DNA of 64,000 nt from Frigoribacterium sp. Leaf415 (GCF_001424645.1 NZ_LMQR01000001.1:2228149-2292148), one strand, 5' to 3'; shown: positions 1 to 8,436, numbered from the stretch's first letter. The notes: a model not told the origin generated them from the sequence alone. A program made the numbers and translations.

Positions 1-2
1 TC

Positions 3-551
3 GACGCGGGGGCCCACACCGTGACGATCCACGCCGAGACGCCCGTCGACATCGAGGGCCTGACCGCCTTCGACGGGGATCGCGACCGCGGCATCACGCT
101 CTTCGACTCGTCCCGCTCCGGCGCCACGGCCCGCACCTTCACGGCCGACCTGCCCGGGTACCTCGACTCGATCGCCGCGACGAAACCCGACCTCGTCACG
201 ATCACGCTCGGCGCCAACGACGCGTTCAGCCGCACGCCGGACCAGTTCGAGGACGACTACCGCACCCTGATCGACGGCCTGCAGAGCCTCGACGACCCGC
301 CGTCGGTCATGCTGATGGGCGAGTTCGTGCCCGGGACGAACCTCACCGAGGGCTTGGCCGGGGACGCGTCCGAGTACGACGCCGTCGTGCAGCGACTCGC
401 CCACGAGACCGGCAGTGCCTACATCGACCTCGCCGACGCGCTGCCGGCCGACGGGGTCGCCTCGTTGCTCTCGGCCGACGGGGTGCACCCGAACGACGCC
501 GGCCAGCGCGTCATCGCCGACTACGTGCTCGAGCAGCTCAGCGTCGGCTGA
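3..551 (+). CDS. SGNH/GDSL hydrolase, 5' end outside window
   Basis: C-terminal 182 residues of an SGNH-fold esterase/lipase. The frame is open to the window edge, so the true start and the block I GDS serine motif lie upstream. Visible landmarks are the block III motif GANDAF, whose Asn belongs to the oxyanion hole, and the block V motif DGVHPND with the catalytic Asp and His. The family hydrolyses ester bonds of lipids or acylated sugars; the substrate cannot be told. The gene is convergent with the next one, and two long hairpins follow it. Confidence 0.85.
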   Translation, partial: DAGAHTVTIHAETPVDIEGLTAFDGDRDRGITLFDSSRSGATARTFTADLPGYLDSIAATKPDLVTITLGANDAFSRTPDQFEDDYRTLIDGLQSLDDPPSVMLMGEFVPGTNLTEGLAGDASEYDAVVQRLAHETGSAYIDLADALPADGVASLLSADGVHPNDAGQRVIADYVLEQLSVG

Positions 552-590
552 GCCGCGGCACGGCTCGGCACGGCTCGGCTGGGCGTCGCT

Positions 591-654
591 GCGCCGAGTG
601 GGCAGAAGATGCTGCTCACACGTCGGCGAAGAGCATCTTCTGCCCACTCGGCGC
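591..654. terminator. Long inverted repeat, GAGTGGGCAG family, copy 1
   Basis: Two perfect 23-bp arms (591-613 and 632-654) containing CGAGTGGGCAGAAGATGCT flank an 18-nt loop. It lies between two convergent genes and probably works as a bidirectional terminator, although no T-run follows. Three related copies lie at 689-743, 27520-27576 and 27624-27679. Confidence 0.7.
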
Positions 655-688
655 CCGTGCCCGCCCGCGCTCGCCCGCACGTGACGTC

Positions 689-743
689 GAGTGGGCAGGA
701 GATGTCGCTCGCAGCCGGACGGAGAGCATCTTCTGCCCACTCG
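689..743. terminator. Long inverted repeat, GAGTGGGCAG family, copy 2
   Basis: Arms of about 17 bp (from 689 and ending at 743) repeat the sequence of the neighbouring hairpin, with one position that pairs as G-U in RNA. The second hairpin in the same convergent gap makes this a tandem pair of palindromic units. The rest of the gap (744-820) holds only a copy of the dispersed 10-mer at 776. Confidence 0.65.
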
Positions 744-820
744 AGCGACATGTCGGCAGAGGAGTGGGTGGACGAGGAGGCGCGGGCGCGTCACGAGGAC
801 GACGCCCGCCCCGGCGCGGC

Positions 821-1441
821 TCAGTCGAAGAGGCCGTAGGCGGCGTCGAGCGTCTCGTCGGTGCTGAGCGGGGCGGCGTCGCCCGCACCCGTCGCCGTGA
901 CGGCGATCAGGCCGTGCGGCGAGAGGATCGTGCTGGCCGACGCCGTGATGCCCTGCTGCGTCACCGTCTGCGAGAACGCCTGGCCGCCGAACGCCCCGAC
1001 GCGCGAGTCGTCGACGGTCTCGACCCCCTCGGTGCCCTCGATCTGCGAGGTCTGGGCGCTGATGTCGTCGGCGCTGAACTCCTGGCGTTGGGCGAGGACG
1101 ACGATCGCCGTCACGTCGGCCGCGTCGGTGGCCTCGGTGGTCGGGGTCGCCCACTGGCAGTTCGCCTGGTCGCCCGAGAACGTGCTGTCGTCGCGCAGCT
1201 CGAGTCCGTCCACCACGCCGCCGAGCGCCGAACCGACGTCGTCGCAGCTGGCGAGGTCGTCGAAGGTGCCCTCGCCGGACGCGGTCGACCCCGAGCCGCT
1301 CGAGCCGGCCGACGACCCGCCGGAACCGGCGTCGTCACCGCCACCCGCGCCTCCTGAGGTGCAGCCGGCGAGCAGCAGGCCGAGGGCGAGCACGCCCGTG
1401 GTGGTGGCCGTCACGGCCGCTCTGCGCGTGGTCGTGGTCAT
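821..1441 (-). CDS. Predicted lipoprotein, DUF3558-like
   Basis: 206 residues. I take the ATG at 1441, not the longer frame from 1594, because it is preceded by GAGGGAG and starts a clean lipoprotein signal: basic N-terminus, hydrophobic stretch and lipobox LLLAGC with Cys27. A Gly/Ser-rich linker follows, and just after the Cys it is partly encoded by the dispersed 10-mer (1345). The mature domain has a Cys pair (ASCDDV, ANCQW) and resembles small actinobacterial DUF3558-type lipoproteins on the outer face of the membrane. Function unknown. Confidence 0.75.
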   Translation of the reverse strand: MTTTTRRAAVTATTTGVLALGLLLAGCTSGGAGGGDDAGSGGSSAGSSGSGSTASGEGTFDDLASCDDVGSALGGVVDGLELRDDSTFSGDQANCQWATPTTEATDAADVTAIVVLAQRQEFSADDISAQTSQIEGTEGVETVDDSRVGAFGGQAFSQTVTQQGITASASTILSPHGLIAVTATGAGDAAPLSTDETLDAAYGLFD

Positions 1442-1577
1442 CGGGGACTCCCTCGTGATCTGCCTCGGACTCGCTGCGCCCGGTGCTGTCGTCACCCTAA
1501 CGAGGGGCACCTCCGAGGACCCCGACGGGGCCACCGCCGCCGCCATCACCGCCAGCGCCGCCACCGCCACACCGCCG

Positions 1578-1619
1578 ATGTGCCGTCGAACCACACATGT
1601 GCGTAGCTCGACGGCACAT
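1578..1619. terminator. Inverted repeat downstream of the photolyase gene
   Basis: 12-bp arms ATGTGCCGTCGA (1578-1589) and its complement (1608-1619) with an 18-nt spacer; flanking ACCAC/GTGGT bases add a partial outer symmetry. It lies about 80 bp after the photolyase stop codon on the minus strand and is probably its terminator. The rest of 1442-1696 shows nothing else. Confidence 0.5.
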
Positions 1620-1696
1620 GGGTGGTTCCACTCCGACCGGTGCTCGCGAAGGGAGGCGATGGCCCGGCCCCGACGCCGACGCCACCGCGCCGCGCG

Positions 1697-3265
1697 TCAC
1701 CAGGTCGTGCGGGTGCGCTCCTGCTCGACGACGGCCTCGCGGTCGGAGAGCCCGCGCAGCCCGGCGAACTGCTGGCCCATGCGCGGGTTGCCCGCGAGCA
1801 CCGGCTCGACGCGGTCGAGGAACGCCCAGTACCCGGCGGTCACCGGGCAGGCGTCCTCGCCGAGCCGCTTCTTCGGGTCGAACCGGCACGAGCCGCAGTG
1901 GTCGGTCATGCGGTTGATGTACGCACCACCCGACGCGTACGGCTTGGTCGCGACGATGCCGCCGTCGGCGTGCTGCGACATGCCCACGACGTTGGCGGGC
2001 ATCACCCACGGGGTGCCGTCGACGTACATGTCGACGAACCACTGGTTGAGGGCCGCCGGGTCGACCCCGCGCTGCAGGGCCCAGTTGCCGAGGATCATCA
2101 GCCGCTGGATGTGGTGGTTCCAGCCGTGCCGCCGCAGCCCGTCGAGCGTGTCGCTGAGGCACTCGGCCTCGACCGCCTCGACGTCGAGCCCGGCGAACAC
2201 CTCGGGCAGGGGCTGCGTCGCCCCGAGCGCGTTGCTCGTCGTCGCGAAGTCCTCGCCGAGGTGCCAGTAGAGGTGCCAGACCCAGTCGCGCCAGCCGACG
2301 ATCTGCCGGGTGAACCCCTCGACGCTGCGCAAGGGCGCGTCGCCGGCCTGGTACGACGCGACGGCGGCCTCGACGACCTCGCGCGGGTCGAGCAGTCCGA
2401 GGTTCATGGGGGCGCTGAGCAGCGAGTGCGCCATCGTCCAGTCGCCCGACAGGGTGGCGTCCTCGAACGGGCCGAAGTCGGGCAGCCGCACCTCGACGAA
2501 GTCCGTGAGTGCGGCCGTCGCCTCGGCCCGGGTCGCGGCGAACCGTCGAGGCGCGTCGTCGCCGACGAGCCGGACGACCCCCTCGCGCTCCCAGCGCTCG
2601 AGGTCGGCCCGCACCTCGGCGTCGATGTCGTCCTCTTCGGGCCACTCCTGCGGCGGCAGGCCGAGCGTGGCGGCACCCTTCGGTGGCTTCTCGCGGTTGT
2701 CGTGGTCGTAGTTCCACTGGCCTCCGACGGGCTGGGGGCCCTCCATCAGCAGGCCGGTGCGCTGGCGCACGGCCCGGTACCAGTCCTCCATCAGGAGGCG
2801 CGGTGCCGGTCGACCGCCGGACGCGCCGGTGGGTCGACCCGCGCCTCCTCGACGGGCGTCGTCGGCGTCCGCCGTGGCGCCTCCGGACCGGCCCGAGCCG
2901 CGACCGCCCTGGCGACCGGCGGCCCACTCGGCGAACTCGGCCTCGCTCGAGACGAAGCCGCGACTCGGCAGCACCTCGGCGCCGACCGACCGCACGAGGC
3001 GGCGGGCCCGGTACGACGTGGGATCGATCACCTGCAGGTCGTCCCGCCCCTCGAGTGCCTCGGAGTAGTGCTCGACCTGCCGGAACTCGACGCGGTCGCC
3101 CAGTTCGGCCGCCCGGTGCCGGATCGCCGACAGGATCAGCTGCAGCTTGGCGCGGTGCAGGGTGCGACCCTGCCACGACGAACGGCTCTCGATCAGCAGC
3201 ATCGGGTCGCCGTCGTCGAAGTGCGGGCCGAGCTGGTCGAGGAAGATCCACCGGGTGCGCTGCAT
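1697..3265 (-). CDS. FeS-BCP type photolyase/cryptochrome (PhrB/CryB-like)
   Basis: 522 residues, a normal length for the iron-sulfur bacterial cryptochrome/photolyase group, which holds FAD and a 4Fe-4S cluster and repairs (6-4) or pyrimidine-dimer UV lesions. The N-terminus (WIFLDQLGPHF) fits the Rossmann antenna domain. Cluster cysteines are visible: one in AECLSD, then C-x2-C-x12-C in DHCGSCRF...EDACP at about 457, 460 and 473. Residues around 115-157 are a Gly/Arg/Ala-rich linker containing two copies of the dispersed 10-mer (2794, 2839). ATG at 3265 is chosen because TACTGT stands 6 nt upstream, a leaderless promoter. Divergent from the Gls24 gene. Confidence 0.88.
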   Translation of the reverse strand: MQRTRWIFLDQLGPHFDDGDPMLLIESRSSWQGRTLHRAKLQLILSAIRHRAAELGDRVEFRQVEHYSEALEGRDDLQVIDPTSYRARRLVRSVGAEVLPSRGFVSSEAEFAEWAAGRQGGRGSGRSGGATADADDARRGGAGRPTGASGGRPAPRLLMEDWYRAVRQRTGLLMEGPQPVGGQWNYDHDNREKPPKGAATLGLPPQEWPEEDDIDAEVRADLERWEREGVVRLVGDDAPRRFAATRAEATAALTDFVEVRLPDFGPFEDATLSGDWTMAHSLLSAPMNLGLLDPREVVEAAVASYQAGDAPLRSVEGFTRQIVGWRDWVWHLYWHLGEDFATTSNALGATQPLPEVFAGLDVEAVEAECLSDTLDGLRRHGWNHHIQRLMILGNWALQRGVDPAALNQWFVDMYVDGTPWVMPANVVGMSQHADGGIVATKPYASGGAYINRMTDHCGSCRFDPKKRLGEDACPVTAGYWAFLDRVEPVLAGNPRMGQQFAGLRGLSDREAVVEQERTRTTW

Positions 3266-3271
3266 GCCCCG

Positions 3272-3277
3272 ACAGTA
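3272..3277 (-). promoter_or_regulatory. Leaderless -10 box of the photolyase gene
   Basis: TACTGT on the minus strand, 6 nt before the ATG. It matches the TANNNT-N6/7-start pattern seen at many genes of this window. Confidence 0.55.
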
Positions 3278-3430
3278 GACGCGGGCACTCAGCGGGTTGC
3301 CAGCATGTTCACCGTGACGAACGGGACGGGCACGGCGTCTCATTGACGTGCAGCCCGGGTCACGGCCCGCTCGCACGACGACCACCGCACGACCATCCGC
3401 ACGACTCCCCCAGCCGAAAGAGGACCCGAG

Positions 3431-3910
3431 ATGTCGAACACCGCCACTCCCACCCCTGCCACCACCTCGCGCGTCGACGGCGTCGCCCGTGTCGACGGTG
3501 CGTCGACCGTGTCGTCCGACGCCGCGGGCACCACGCAGATCGCCGACGGCGTCGTCGCCAAGGTCGCGGGCATCGCCGCCCGCCAGGTGCCCGGCGTCCA
3601 CTCGATCGGTGGCGGGGCCTCGCGTGCCGTGGGTGCGCTGCGCAACGCCGTCGGTCAGCAGGACCACGGCCAGGGCATCAAGGTCGATGTCGGCGAGACC
3701 CAGGCCGCGGCGGACCTCAGCATCGTCGTCGACTACCCCCTGTCGGTGCAGAAGGTCGCGGACGACGTCCGCCGGGCCGTCGCCGACGCCATCACGCAGC
3801 TCGTCGGGCTCGAGGTCGTCGAGATCAACATCGAGGTCAGCGACATCTTCATCGCCGGCCAGGACGACGACGACAAGGGCGACAAAGCCGACGCGCAGCG
3901 GGTTCAGTAG
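3431..3910 (+). CDS. Asp23/Gls24 family envelope stress protein
   Basis: 159 residues. A Ser/Thr/Ala-rich N-terminus is followed by the Asp23/Gls24 fold (from TTQIADGVVAKVAGIAARQVPGV to VEINIEVSDIFI) and an acidic tail. Members of this family sit at the inner side of the membrane and support envelope homeostasis under alkaline or cell-wall stress. The ATG at 3431 follows an AGAGGAC ribosome binding site. A 41-residue basic protein gene starts 113 bp downstream on the same strand and is probably co-transcribed. Confidence 0.85.
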   Translation: MSNTATPTPATTSRVDGVARVDGASTVSSDAAGTTQIADGVVAKVAGIAARQVPGVHSIGGGASRAVGALRNAVGQQDHGQGIKVDVGETQAAADLSIVVDYPLSVQKVADDVRRAVADAITQLVGLEVVEINIEVSDIFIAGQDDDDKGDKADAQRVQ

Positions 3911-4023
3911 TAGCTGCGGCGGTCGTCCCGACACGACCGTCTCCCGCACCATCGCGGGCCGCACCCACCGAGCCGACCGGCTCGACCGCACGACCCGTGC
4001 ACCATCGCCCCAGGAGGCACCCC

Positions 4024-4149
4024 ATGGCATCACTGCTCCGACGCTTCGCCCCGCTCATCGTGGGCTTCGTCATCAAGAAGATCATGAACAAGCGCGGCGG
4101 CGGCAACGGCCAGGGCGGCGGCTACCAGCAGCCCGGTCGGCGCCGCTGA
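4024..4149 (+). CDS. Small basic protein downstream of gls24
   Basis: 41 residues: one hydrophobic segment (FAPLIVGFVIKKIM) and a Lys/Arg/Gly-rich tail with GGGNGQGGG. AGGAGG lies just before the ATG, a strong ribosome binding site, which supports this very short gene. The C-terminus ends 27 bp before a strong hairpin. It may be a small membrane anchor or partner of the Gls24 protein. Similar tiny proteins next to gls24 are common in actinobacteria; this is from memory and not tested. Confidence 0.65.
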   Translation: MASLLRRFAPLIVGFVIKKIMNKRGGGNGQGGGYQQPGRRR

Positions 4150-4175
4150 CCCACAGCACGCCCCGCACCGCTTCG

Positions 4176-4220
4176 GACGCAGGAGGCGCGACTCACGCGA
4201 GTCGCGCCTCCTGCGTCTTT
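4176..4220 (+). terminator. Terminator built from two inverted copies of the dispersed 10-mer
   Basis: Perfect 18-bp arms (4176-4193 and 4200-4217), a 6-nt loop and TTT after the stem. Each arm contains GGAGGCGCG, nine bases of the dispersed repeat core. It ends the gls24 operon and is the best rho-independent terminator in the window. Confidence 0.85.
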
Positions 4221-4279
4221 CGTCGTCCCCGGGGTCCGGGTTCGGGCCCGGGCCCGGGGGGCGGCATCTCTCTCGCCTT

Positions 4280-4330
4280 GATCCGGTAGGTACCGGATCA
4301 GGGCACCGACGATCCGGTACCTACCGGATC
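4280..4330. repeat. Pair of 20-bp palindromes, GATCCGGTA family
   Basis: Two near-palindromes, GATCCGGTAGGTACCGGATC (4280-4299) and its reverse complement (4311-4330), in the convergent gap after the gls24 operon. A third, perfect member is at 27694-27713. Probable terminator or mobile palindromic unit. Confidence 0.6.
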
Positions 4331-4377
4331 AGGGAAAGTGCTGGCGTCCTGCGGTGTTGACGGCGAACGGCGGGGCC

Positions 4378-4468
4378 GGCGACCCGAGCGGCGCGCGGCT
4401 CAGGCGAGGCGGCGACCCGAGCGGCGCGCGGATCAGGCGACGCGGCGGACCGAGCGGCGCGCGAGCAG
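4378..4468. repeat. 33-bp tandem duplication of the 3' end of the MFS gene
   Basis: Copies at 4378-4410, 4411-4443 and, partial, 4444-4468 share GACCCGAGCGGCGCGCG. The stop codon of the MFS gene lies in the middle copy, so the last codons of the gene have been duplicated beyond its present end. Confidence 0.7.
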
Positions 4469-5731
4469 ACGGTCGCTCGCGAGCACCGCGACCAGCACCA
4501 CCGCGGCCACCACGATGTAGAGCACGGGCAGCGAGTCGAGCCCGGACCCGTCGAGCACGAGCGCGCCGATCAGCGCACCTCCACCGATGCCGGCATTGAA
4601 GCCGGTCGTGTAGAACGCGCTCGCCAGGTCGCGCATCCGCTCGGGGGCGACCTGCAGCATGCGCGTCTGGAACAGCGGCGGCAGCGCCCCGAACGTCACG
4701 CCCCACAGCACGAAGGCCACGAGCGACGGTACGAGCATCCCCTCGAACAGCAGCATGCCGGTCACGGCGAGACCGACCACGGCCACCCCGATGGGGATGC
4801 TCACCCGCGGCCGCGCCCCGAGGAACCAGCCGACCATGCCGAGCCCGACGGCCCCGGCGACGCCGAACGCGAAGAGCCACCCGGCGAGGCCCTGCTCGGG
4901 CACGCCGGTCGACCGCACGAGGTACGGCGTGATGTAGGTGAAGAACGAGTAGTGCCCGATCATGAAGACCGCCGTGATGACGCAGCTCAGCACGACACCG
5001 AGCACGCTCGGCTTCGGCAGCGCGCGACGACGACGGACGGCAGCACCCGTAGGAGGCGCGGTGCCGTCGACCAGCGTCGGGATCGCGTCGGTCACCGGCT
5101 CCGGCGTCGACTCGTGCGCCGTGCCCCGACCGACCGGCGGCAGGAACCTGTACACGAAGACCGCCCCGAGCGCCATGAGCCCGGCGAGGATGCCGAACGC
5201 CTCACGCCAGCCGAGGGCCTGACCGAGCGCCGTGCCGAGCGGGACGCCCAGCACGAACGCGAGGGTGCCGCCGCTCATCGCGACGGCGAGCGCCCGGCCG
5301 ACCTGGGCCCGCGGCACGAGGTGACCGGCGTAGGCACCACCGATCGCCCAGAACATGCCGTGGGCGAGACCGCCGAGCACGCGGCTCGCGAGCACGAGCT
5401 CGTAGGTGGGCGCGATGGCGGTCAGGCCCGCGCTGATCGCGAGGACGACGATCAGACCGACGACGATGAGGTGCCGGGGCAGGCGCCGGGTGAGGTGGGT
5501 CAGTCCGGTGCTGGTGAGGACGACCGTGAAGGCGAAGACGCTGACGAGCAGGCCGATGCTCGACTCGGTGACGCCGAGGTCGGCGCTCATCTCGGGCAGC
5601 AGGCCGGTCGGCAGCATCTCGCCCGAGATCGAGAGGAACGTGGCGACGGCGATGGCGATCAGGCCGGCCCACGGGAAGCGGGCGGACGGGGTGGACGAGG
5701 GCGCGGTGGGGCGCGGGGGTGCGAGTGTCAT
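4433..5731 (-). CDS. MFS transporter, 12-TM efflux type
   Basis: 432 residues with two six-helix halves typical of drug/sugar/nucleoside efflux members of the AraJ/YdhP group. Motifs include FPWAGLIAIAVATFLSISGEMLPTGLLP in helix 1 (shown in part), ASRVLGGLAHGMFWAIGGAY and a cytoplasmic loop after helix 6. That loop (PTLVDGTAPPTGAAVRRRR) is partly encoded by a dispersed 10-mer copy at 5052, in a place where extra residues would be tolerated. ATG at 5731 is the first Met in frame near the first helix; its ribosome site is weak. The 3' end lies in a tandem duplication. Confidence 0.82.
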   Translation of the reverse strand: MTLAPPRPTAPSSTPSARFPWAGLIAIAVATFLSISGEMLPTGLLPEMSADLGVTESSIGLLVSVFAFTVVLTSTGLTHLTRRLPRHLIVVGLIVVLAISAGLTAIAPTYELVLASRVLGGLAHGMFWAIGGAYAGHLVPRAQVGRALAVAMSGGTLAFVLGVPLGTALGQALGWREAFGILAGLMALGAVFVYRFLPPVGRGTAHESTPEPVTDAIPTLVDGTAPPTGAAVRRRRALPKPSVLGVVLSCVITAVFMIGHYSFFTYITPYLVRSTGVPEQGLAGWLFAFGVAGAVGLGMVGWFLGARPRVSIPIGVAVVGLAVTGMLLFEGMLVPSLVAFVLWGVTFGALPPLFQTRMLQVAPERMRDLASAFYTTGFNAGIGGGALIGALVLDGSGLDSLPVLYIVVAAVVLVAVLASDRLLARRSVRRVA

Positions 5732-5931
5732 GGAACCTGGGGTGGTCGGCGGGCGCCGTTCTCTCGACCCGATGGCGGCCACGGGCCGGCTGATCGTGAC
5801 GATCTGTCGGCGGCACGGCCCTCGCGACTCGTGCCGCTGGTGACCGTGGGTGACTCGGGGAGGATGGTGATCCCGACTGCGCGCTGTCGTGCACGCCCGG
5901 GGCCGGGAGTACCGCCCGACCGAGGTCGAGT

Positions 5932-6642
5932 CTACCCGTTGCCGTCCGGCCTGGCCAGGGGCGGGGGCGGGGGCGTCCCGTCGTCGCGGGCATCGACGTT
6001 GTCGGCGCGGTCGCGGTCGCGCTCGCGCTCGCGCTCGAGGAAGCGGGCGCTCGGCGGCTGTGTCTCGCGGGCGAGCATGAACACGACGACGATCTGGAGG
6101 AACGGGATCAACGCCCCGAGCCAGAACCAGCCCCACCCCCAGGCCCGGGCACCGTGCAGGCGCCGGATGGTCAACGTCGCCATGGGCACGAAGGTCATCA
6201 GGCACCACAGACCCCAGACCAGGGCGACCCAGGTCATGCCGCCCCAGGCCGGGCCGGCGGGCCCGAACGGTCCGATCGAGAACTCCCCGACCTGGAGGGA
6301 CGCACCCTGGCCCAGGCTGGTGCCCGGACCCGCACCGGCCGGGCGACCGAGGTCGACGACCGGCCAGGGCGCGAACAGCGACGAGCCGTAGGCGCCGATC
6401 GACCACGAGACCACACTCGCGCCGCGCACGAGCGACCCGACGCCGAGGTTGACCACGAGCCCGAGCACGGTCTGCAAGAGCCAGATCCACCAGAACTCGG
6501 CGCGGCCCGCCCGGGCGTGCACCACGTAGGCGTTGCCCACGAACCGGCGCACCGCCTGCATCGGCGTGGCCCCGGGCAGCGGCAGCCGGTCGACCTCGAA
6601 CCACGAACCTCTCGTCGTGCCTGCCGCCGTGACCCCGCTCAT
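5932..6642 (-). CDS. DUF805 family membrane protein
   Basis: 236 residues. The DUF805 signature is visible: AVRRFVGNAYVVHARAGRAEFWW, several hydrophobic helices and the late motif TIRRLHGARAWGWGWFW. Function unknown; the family is a small multi-helix inner membrane protein. The C-terminus is charged (ERERERDRDR), then Pro-rich. ATG at 6642 is supported by TAGCGT 7 nt upstream. The 200-bp gap 5732-5931 to the MFS gene holds no feature I can support. Confidence 0.8.
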   Translation of the reverse strand: MSGVTAAGTTRGSWFEVDRLPLPGATPMQAVRRFVGNAYVVHARAGRAEFWWIWLLQTVLGLVVNLGVGSLVRGASVVSWSIGAYGSSLFAPWPVVDLGRPAGAGPGTSLGQGASLQVGEFSIGPFGPAGPAWGGMTWVALVWGLWCLMTFVPMATLTIRRLHGARAWGWGWFWLGALIPFLQIVVVFMLARETQPPSARFLERERERDRDRADNVDARDDGTPPPPPLARPDGNG

Positions 6643-6649
6643 CCGTACG

Positions 6650-6655
6650 ACGCTA
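6650..6655 (-). promoter_or_regulatory. Leaderless -10 box of the DUF805 gene
   Basis: TAGCGT on the minus strand, 7 nt before the ATG. Confidence 0.5.
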
Positions 6656-6760
6656 CGCGGACCGGGCCCGCGCCTCCATCCCCCTGGCGGCCGAGATCGT
6701 GCGGACGGGAACCGAGCGTCCCCGGGAACGCACACCGCGCCTCCCGCGTTGACTGTCACC

Positions 6761-7150
6761 ATGAGCGCCGCGACCCCCGACCCGAAGACCTGCCGATCGT
6801 GCGGACGCACCATCGAGTGGCGCAAGAAGTGGGCGTCGAACTGGGACGAGGTCGCGTACTGCAGCGACGCGTGCCGCAAGCGCAAGGTGACGGCGCAGGA
6901 CCGGGAGCTCGAGCAGCGCATCCGCGACCTGCTGGCGGCCCGGGCGGCCACCTCGACGATCTGCCCGTCGGACGTCGCGCGGTCGATGCACCCCGACGAC
7001 GAGGACGCCTGGCGCGGCCTCATGGAGCCCGTGCGGCGCGCGGCTCGACGCCTGGTGGCCGCGGGCGAGGTCGACATCACGCAGGGCGGGTCGGTGGTCG
7101 ATCCGTCGACGGCGAAGGGTCCGATCCGCATCCGCCGGCACCGGTCGTGA
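6761..7150 (+). CDS. DUF2256 plus DUF3253 domain protein
   Basis: 129 residues. The N-terminal DUF2256 part has four cysteines in CRSCGR and YCSDACRKRK, a probable zinc ribbon. The C-terminal DUF3253 part resembles a winged helix: LAARAATSTICPSDVARS, then RRAARRLVAAGEVDITQGG. Fusions of these two domains are known in actinobacteria and proteobacteria, often near photolyase genes, and here a photolyase lies 3.5 kb away. A dispersed 10-mer copy (6735) lies just upstream. Confidence 0.78.
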   Translation: MSAATPDPKTCRSCGRTIEWRKKWASNWDEVAYCSDACRKRKVTAQDRELEQRIRDLLAARAATSTICPSDVARSMHPDDEDAWRGLMEPVRRAARRLVAAGEVDITQGGSVVDPSTAKGPIRIRRHRS

Positions 7151-7198
7151 GCCGGGCGGCGACGCCGCGAGCGGGACGCGCGGGGCGAGCGACGGGGA

Positions 7199-7744
7199 TC
7201 AGACGGGCTGCAACGCCGACCAGGGCTCGACGGGCAGGTCGACGCCGACGGGGTCTCCGGGGCGCAACTCTCCCCCGGCGAGCACCACACCCATGACTCC
7301 CGCCTTGCGGACGAGCTCGCCGGCCTCGTCGCGTCCGACCACGGCCTTCAGCAGGCCCGACTCGAAGCGGTCGATCTGCAGGCACGGGTTGCGGAGTCCG
7401 GTGATCTCGACCCGCGCCTCCTGACCGAGGGAGACCACGGTGCCGACGGGCAGGGCGAGCAGGTCGACCCCGTGGGTGGTGACGTTCTCGCCGAGGTCGC
7501 CGGGCCCGACGTCGTAGCCGAGGGCGGCCAACTCGGCGAAGAGCTCGGCGTGCATCAGGTGCACCTGCCGCAGGTTGGGCTGGTTCGGGTCACGGGCCAC
7601 GCGGGAGCGGTGCTGCACCGTGCGCCCGAGGTGCGCGTCGCCCTCGACGCCGAGCCCGACGAGCAGGGTGACCCGCTCGACGGGCGGCTTGCTGAACCGG
7701 TGGGCGTCGTCGACGTTGACCGAGAGGACGGAGGCGCGGGTCAT
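7199..7744 (-). CDS. MOSC domain protein
   Basis: 181 residues covering the MOSC beta-barrel found in molybdenum-cofactor sulfurases and YiiM-like proteins. Visible features: GVEGDAHLGRTVQHRSR, NLRQVHLMH, GDLGENVTTHGVDL and RNPCLQID with the conserved Cys that could carry sulfur or Mo-cofactor. The first codons (Met-Thr-Arg-Ala-Ser) are encoded by a copy of the dispersed 10-mer (7730), and a second copy (7412) lies further in. ATG at 7744 starts the conserved domain almost at once. It may serve the molybdenum enzymes 2-8 kb away. Confidence 0.83.
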   Translation of the reverse strand: MTRASVLSVNVDDAHRFSKPPVERVTLLVGLGVEGDAHLGRTVQHRSRVARDPNQPNLRQVHLMHAELFAELAALGYDVGPGDLGENVTTHGVDLLALPVGTVVSLGQEARVEITGLRNPCLQIDRFESGLLKAVVGRDEAGELVRKAGVMGVVLAGGELRPGDPVGVDLPVEPWSALQPV

Positions 7745-7820
7745 GTCGCCCAGTCTGCCCGCGTCGGGTGCCGGGGTCGAGGGTGCGGGCGGGGTCGGGG
7801 TCGGGAGCTGGGCCGGGCGG

Positions 7821-7888
7821 GGTCGCACCGCCGAATGAACATCGCACCGCCGAAGTAGGCGGTGCGATGTTCAGTCGGCGGTGCGACC
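7821..7888. terminator. Long inverted repeat, TCGCACCGCC family, copy 1
   Basis: 31-bp arms (7821-7851 and 7858-7888) with a single mismatch and a 6-nt loop; the arms begin with the motif TCGCACCGCCGA. It follows the stop codon of the minus-strand gene at 7921. Further copies are at 24867-24930 and 35354-35419, and a diverged one at 8826-8889. Confidence 0.7.
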
Positions 7889-7920
7889 AGGGCCTGGAGT
7901 GCGGGGTGCGGCCCGAGACC

Positions 7921-8424
7921 TCAGCGCGACGGCCGGTCGGTGCCGGGGGCTGGCCGCTCACGTCTCGACGGCGTGAAGCGTCTGCCCGAGAGCGGCGCGT
8001 AGGCGTACCAGCCGCCACCCGGGTGGCTCGCGGCGATCGCACGCTCCTCGGCCTCGACCTCCTCGGCACGGGCGTTCAGCGCTCGAGCGGCCCGAGCATT
8101 CGTCGGGGGTTCCGACGACCGGTGGACCTCGCGACCGTCGAAGACGAGGTGCACCTCGAACCCGACGCCGAGCTCGTCCGCCAGTCGGACGGCGAGGGCG
8201 GCACCGGTCCGCGCGAAGGTGCAATCGTCGGCTTCGGAGGGTGTCCCGACATCGGGGTCGAGTCGTGACCGGTGGAAGGCGTCCCACCCGTCCAGGTCGG
8301 CCACGAGCCCGGGAGACAGATGGACGTCCGAGTGGTCGACCGCATCACCGAGCCACAGGACGGTGCCTGTGAACCCCGCGAACATCCGCACGACGACGCG
8401 ACCTTCTTCGGACCGGACGGGCAT
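7921..8424 (-). CDS. Hypothetical protein
   Basis: 167 residues, no family recognised. No signal peptide or membrane helix. The middle (FEVHLVFDGREVHRSSEPPTNARAARALNARAEEVEAEE) is helical and charged, and the C-terminus is basic with an aromatic patch (GGGWYAYAPLSGRRF). ATG at 8424 has TAGGCT 6 nt upstream, a leaderless promoter, which supports it as a real gene. A long hairpin follows its stop codon. Confidence 0.6.
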   Translation of the reverse strand: MPVRSEEGRVVVRMFAGFTGTVLWLGDAVDHSDVHLSPGLVADLDGWDAFHRSRLDPDVGTPSEADDCTFARTGAALAVRLADELGVGFEVHLVFDGREVHRSSEPPTNARAARALNARAEEVEAEERAIAASHPGGGWYAYAPLSGRRFTPSRRERPAPGTDRPSR

Positions 8425-8430
8425 GGCGGG

Positions 8431-8436
8431 AGCCTA
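8431..8436 (-). promoter_or_regulatory. Leaderless -10 box of the 167-residue gene
   Basis: TAGGCT on the minus strand, 6 nt before the ATG at 8424; it touches the dispersed 10-mer copy at 8438. Confidence 0.5.

Noticed and set aside
821..1594. Lipoprotein start at 1594
   Set aside because: The longer form would bury the signal peptide about 50 residues inside; ATG at 1441 has a ribosome site and a proper lipobox position.
1497..3251. Long open frame (584 codons) in another minus-strand frame over the photolyase gene
   Set aside because: Arg/Pro/Gly-rich composition without domains; a by-product of high GC content over the real photolyase frame.
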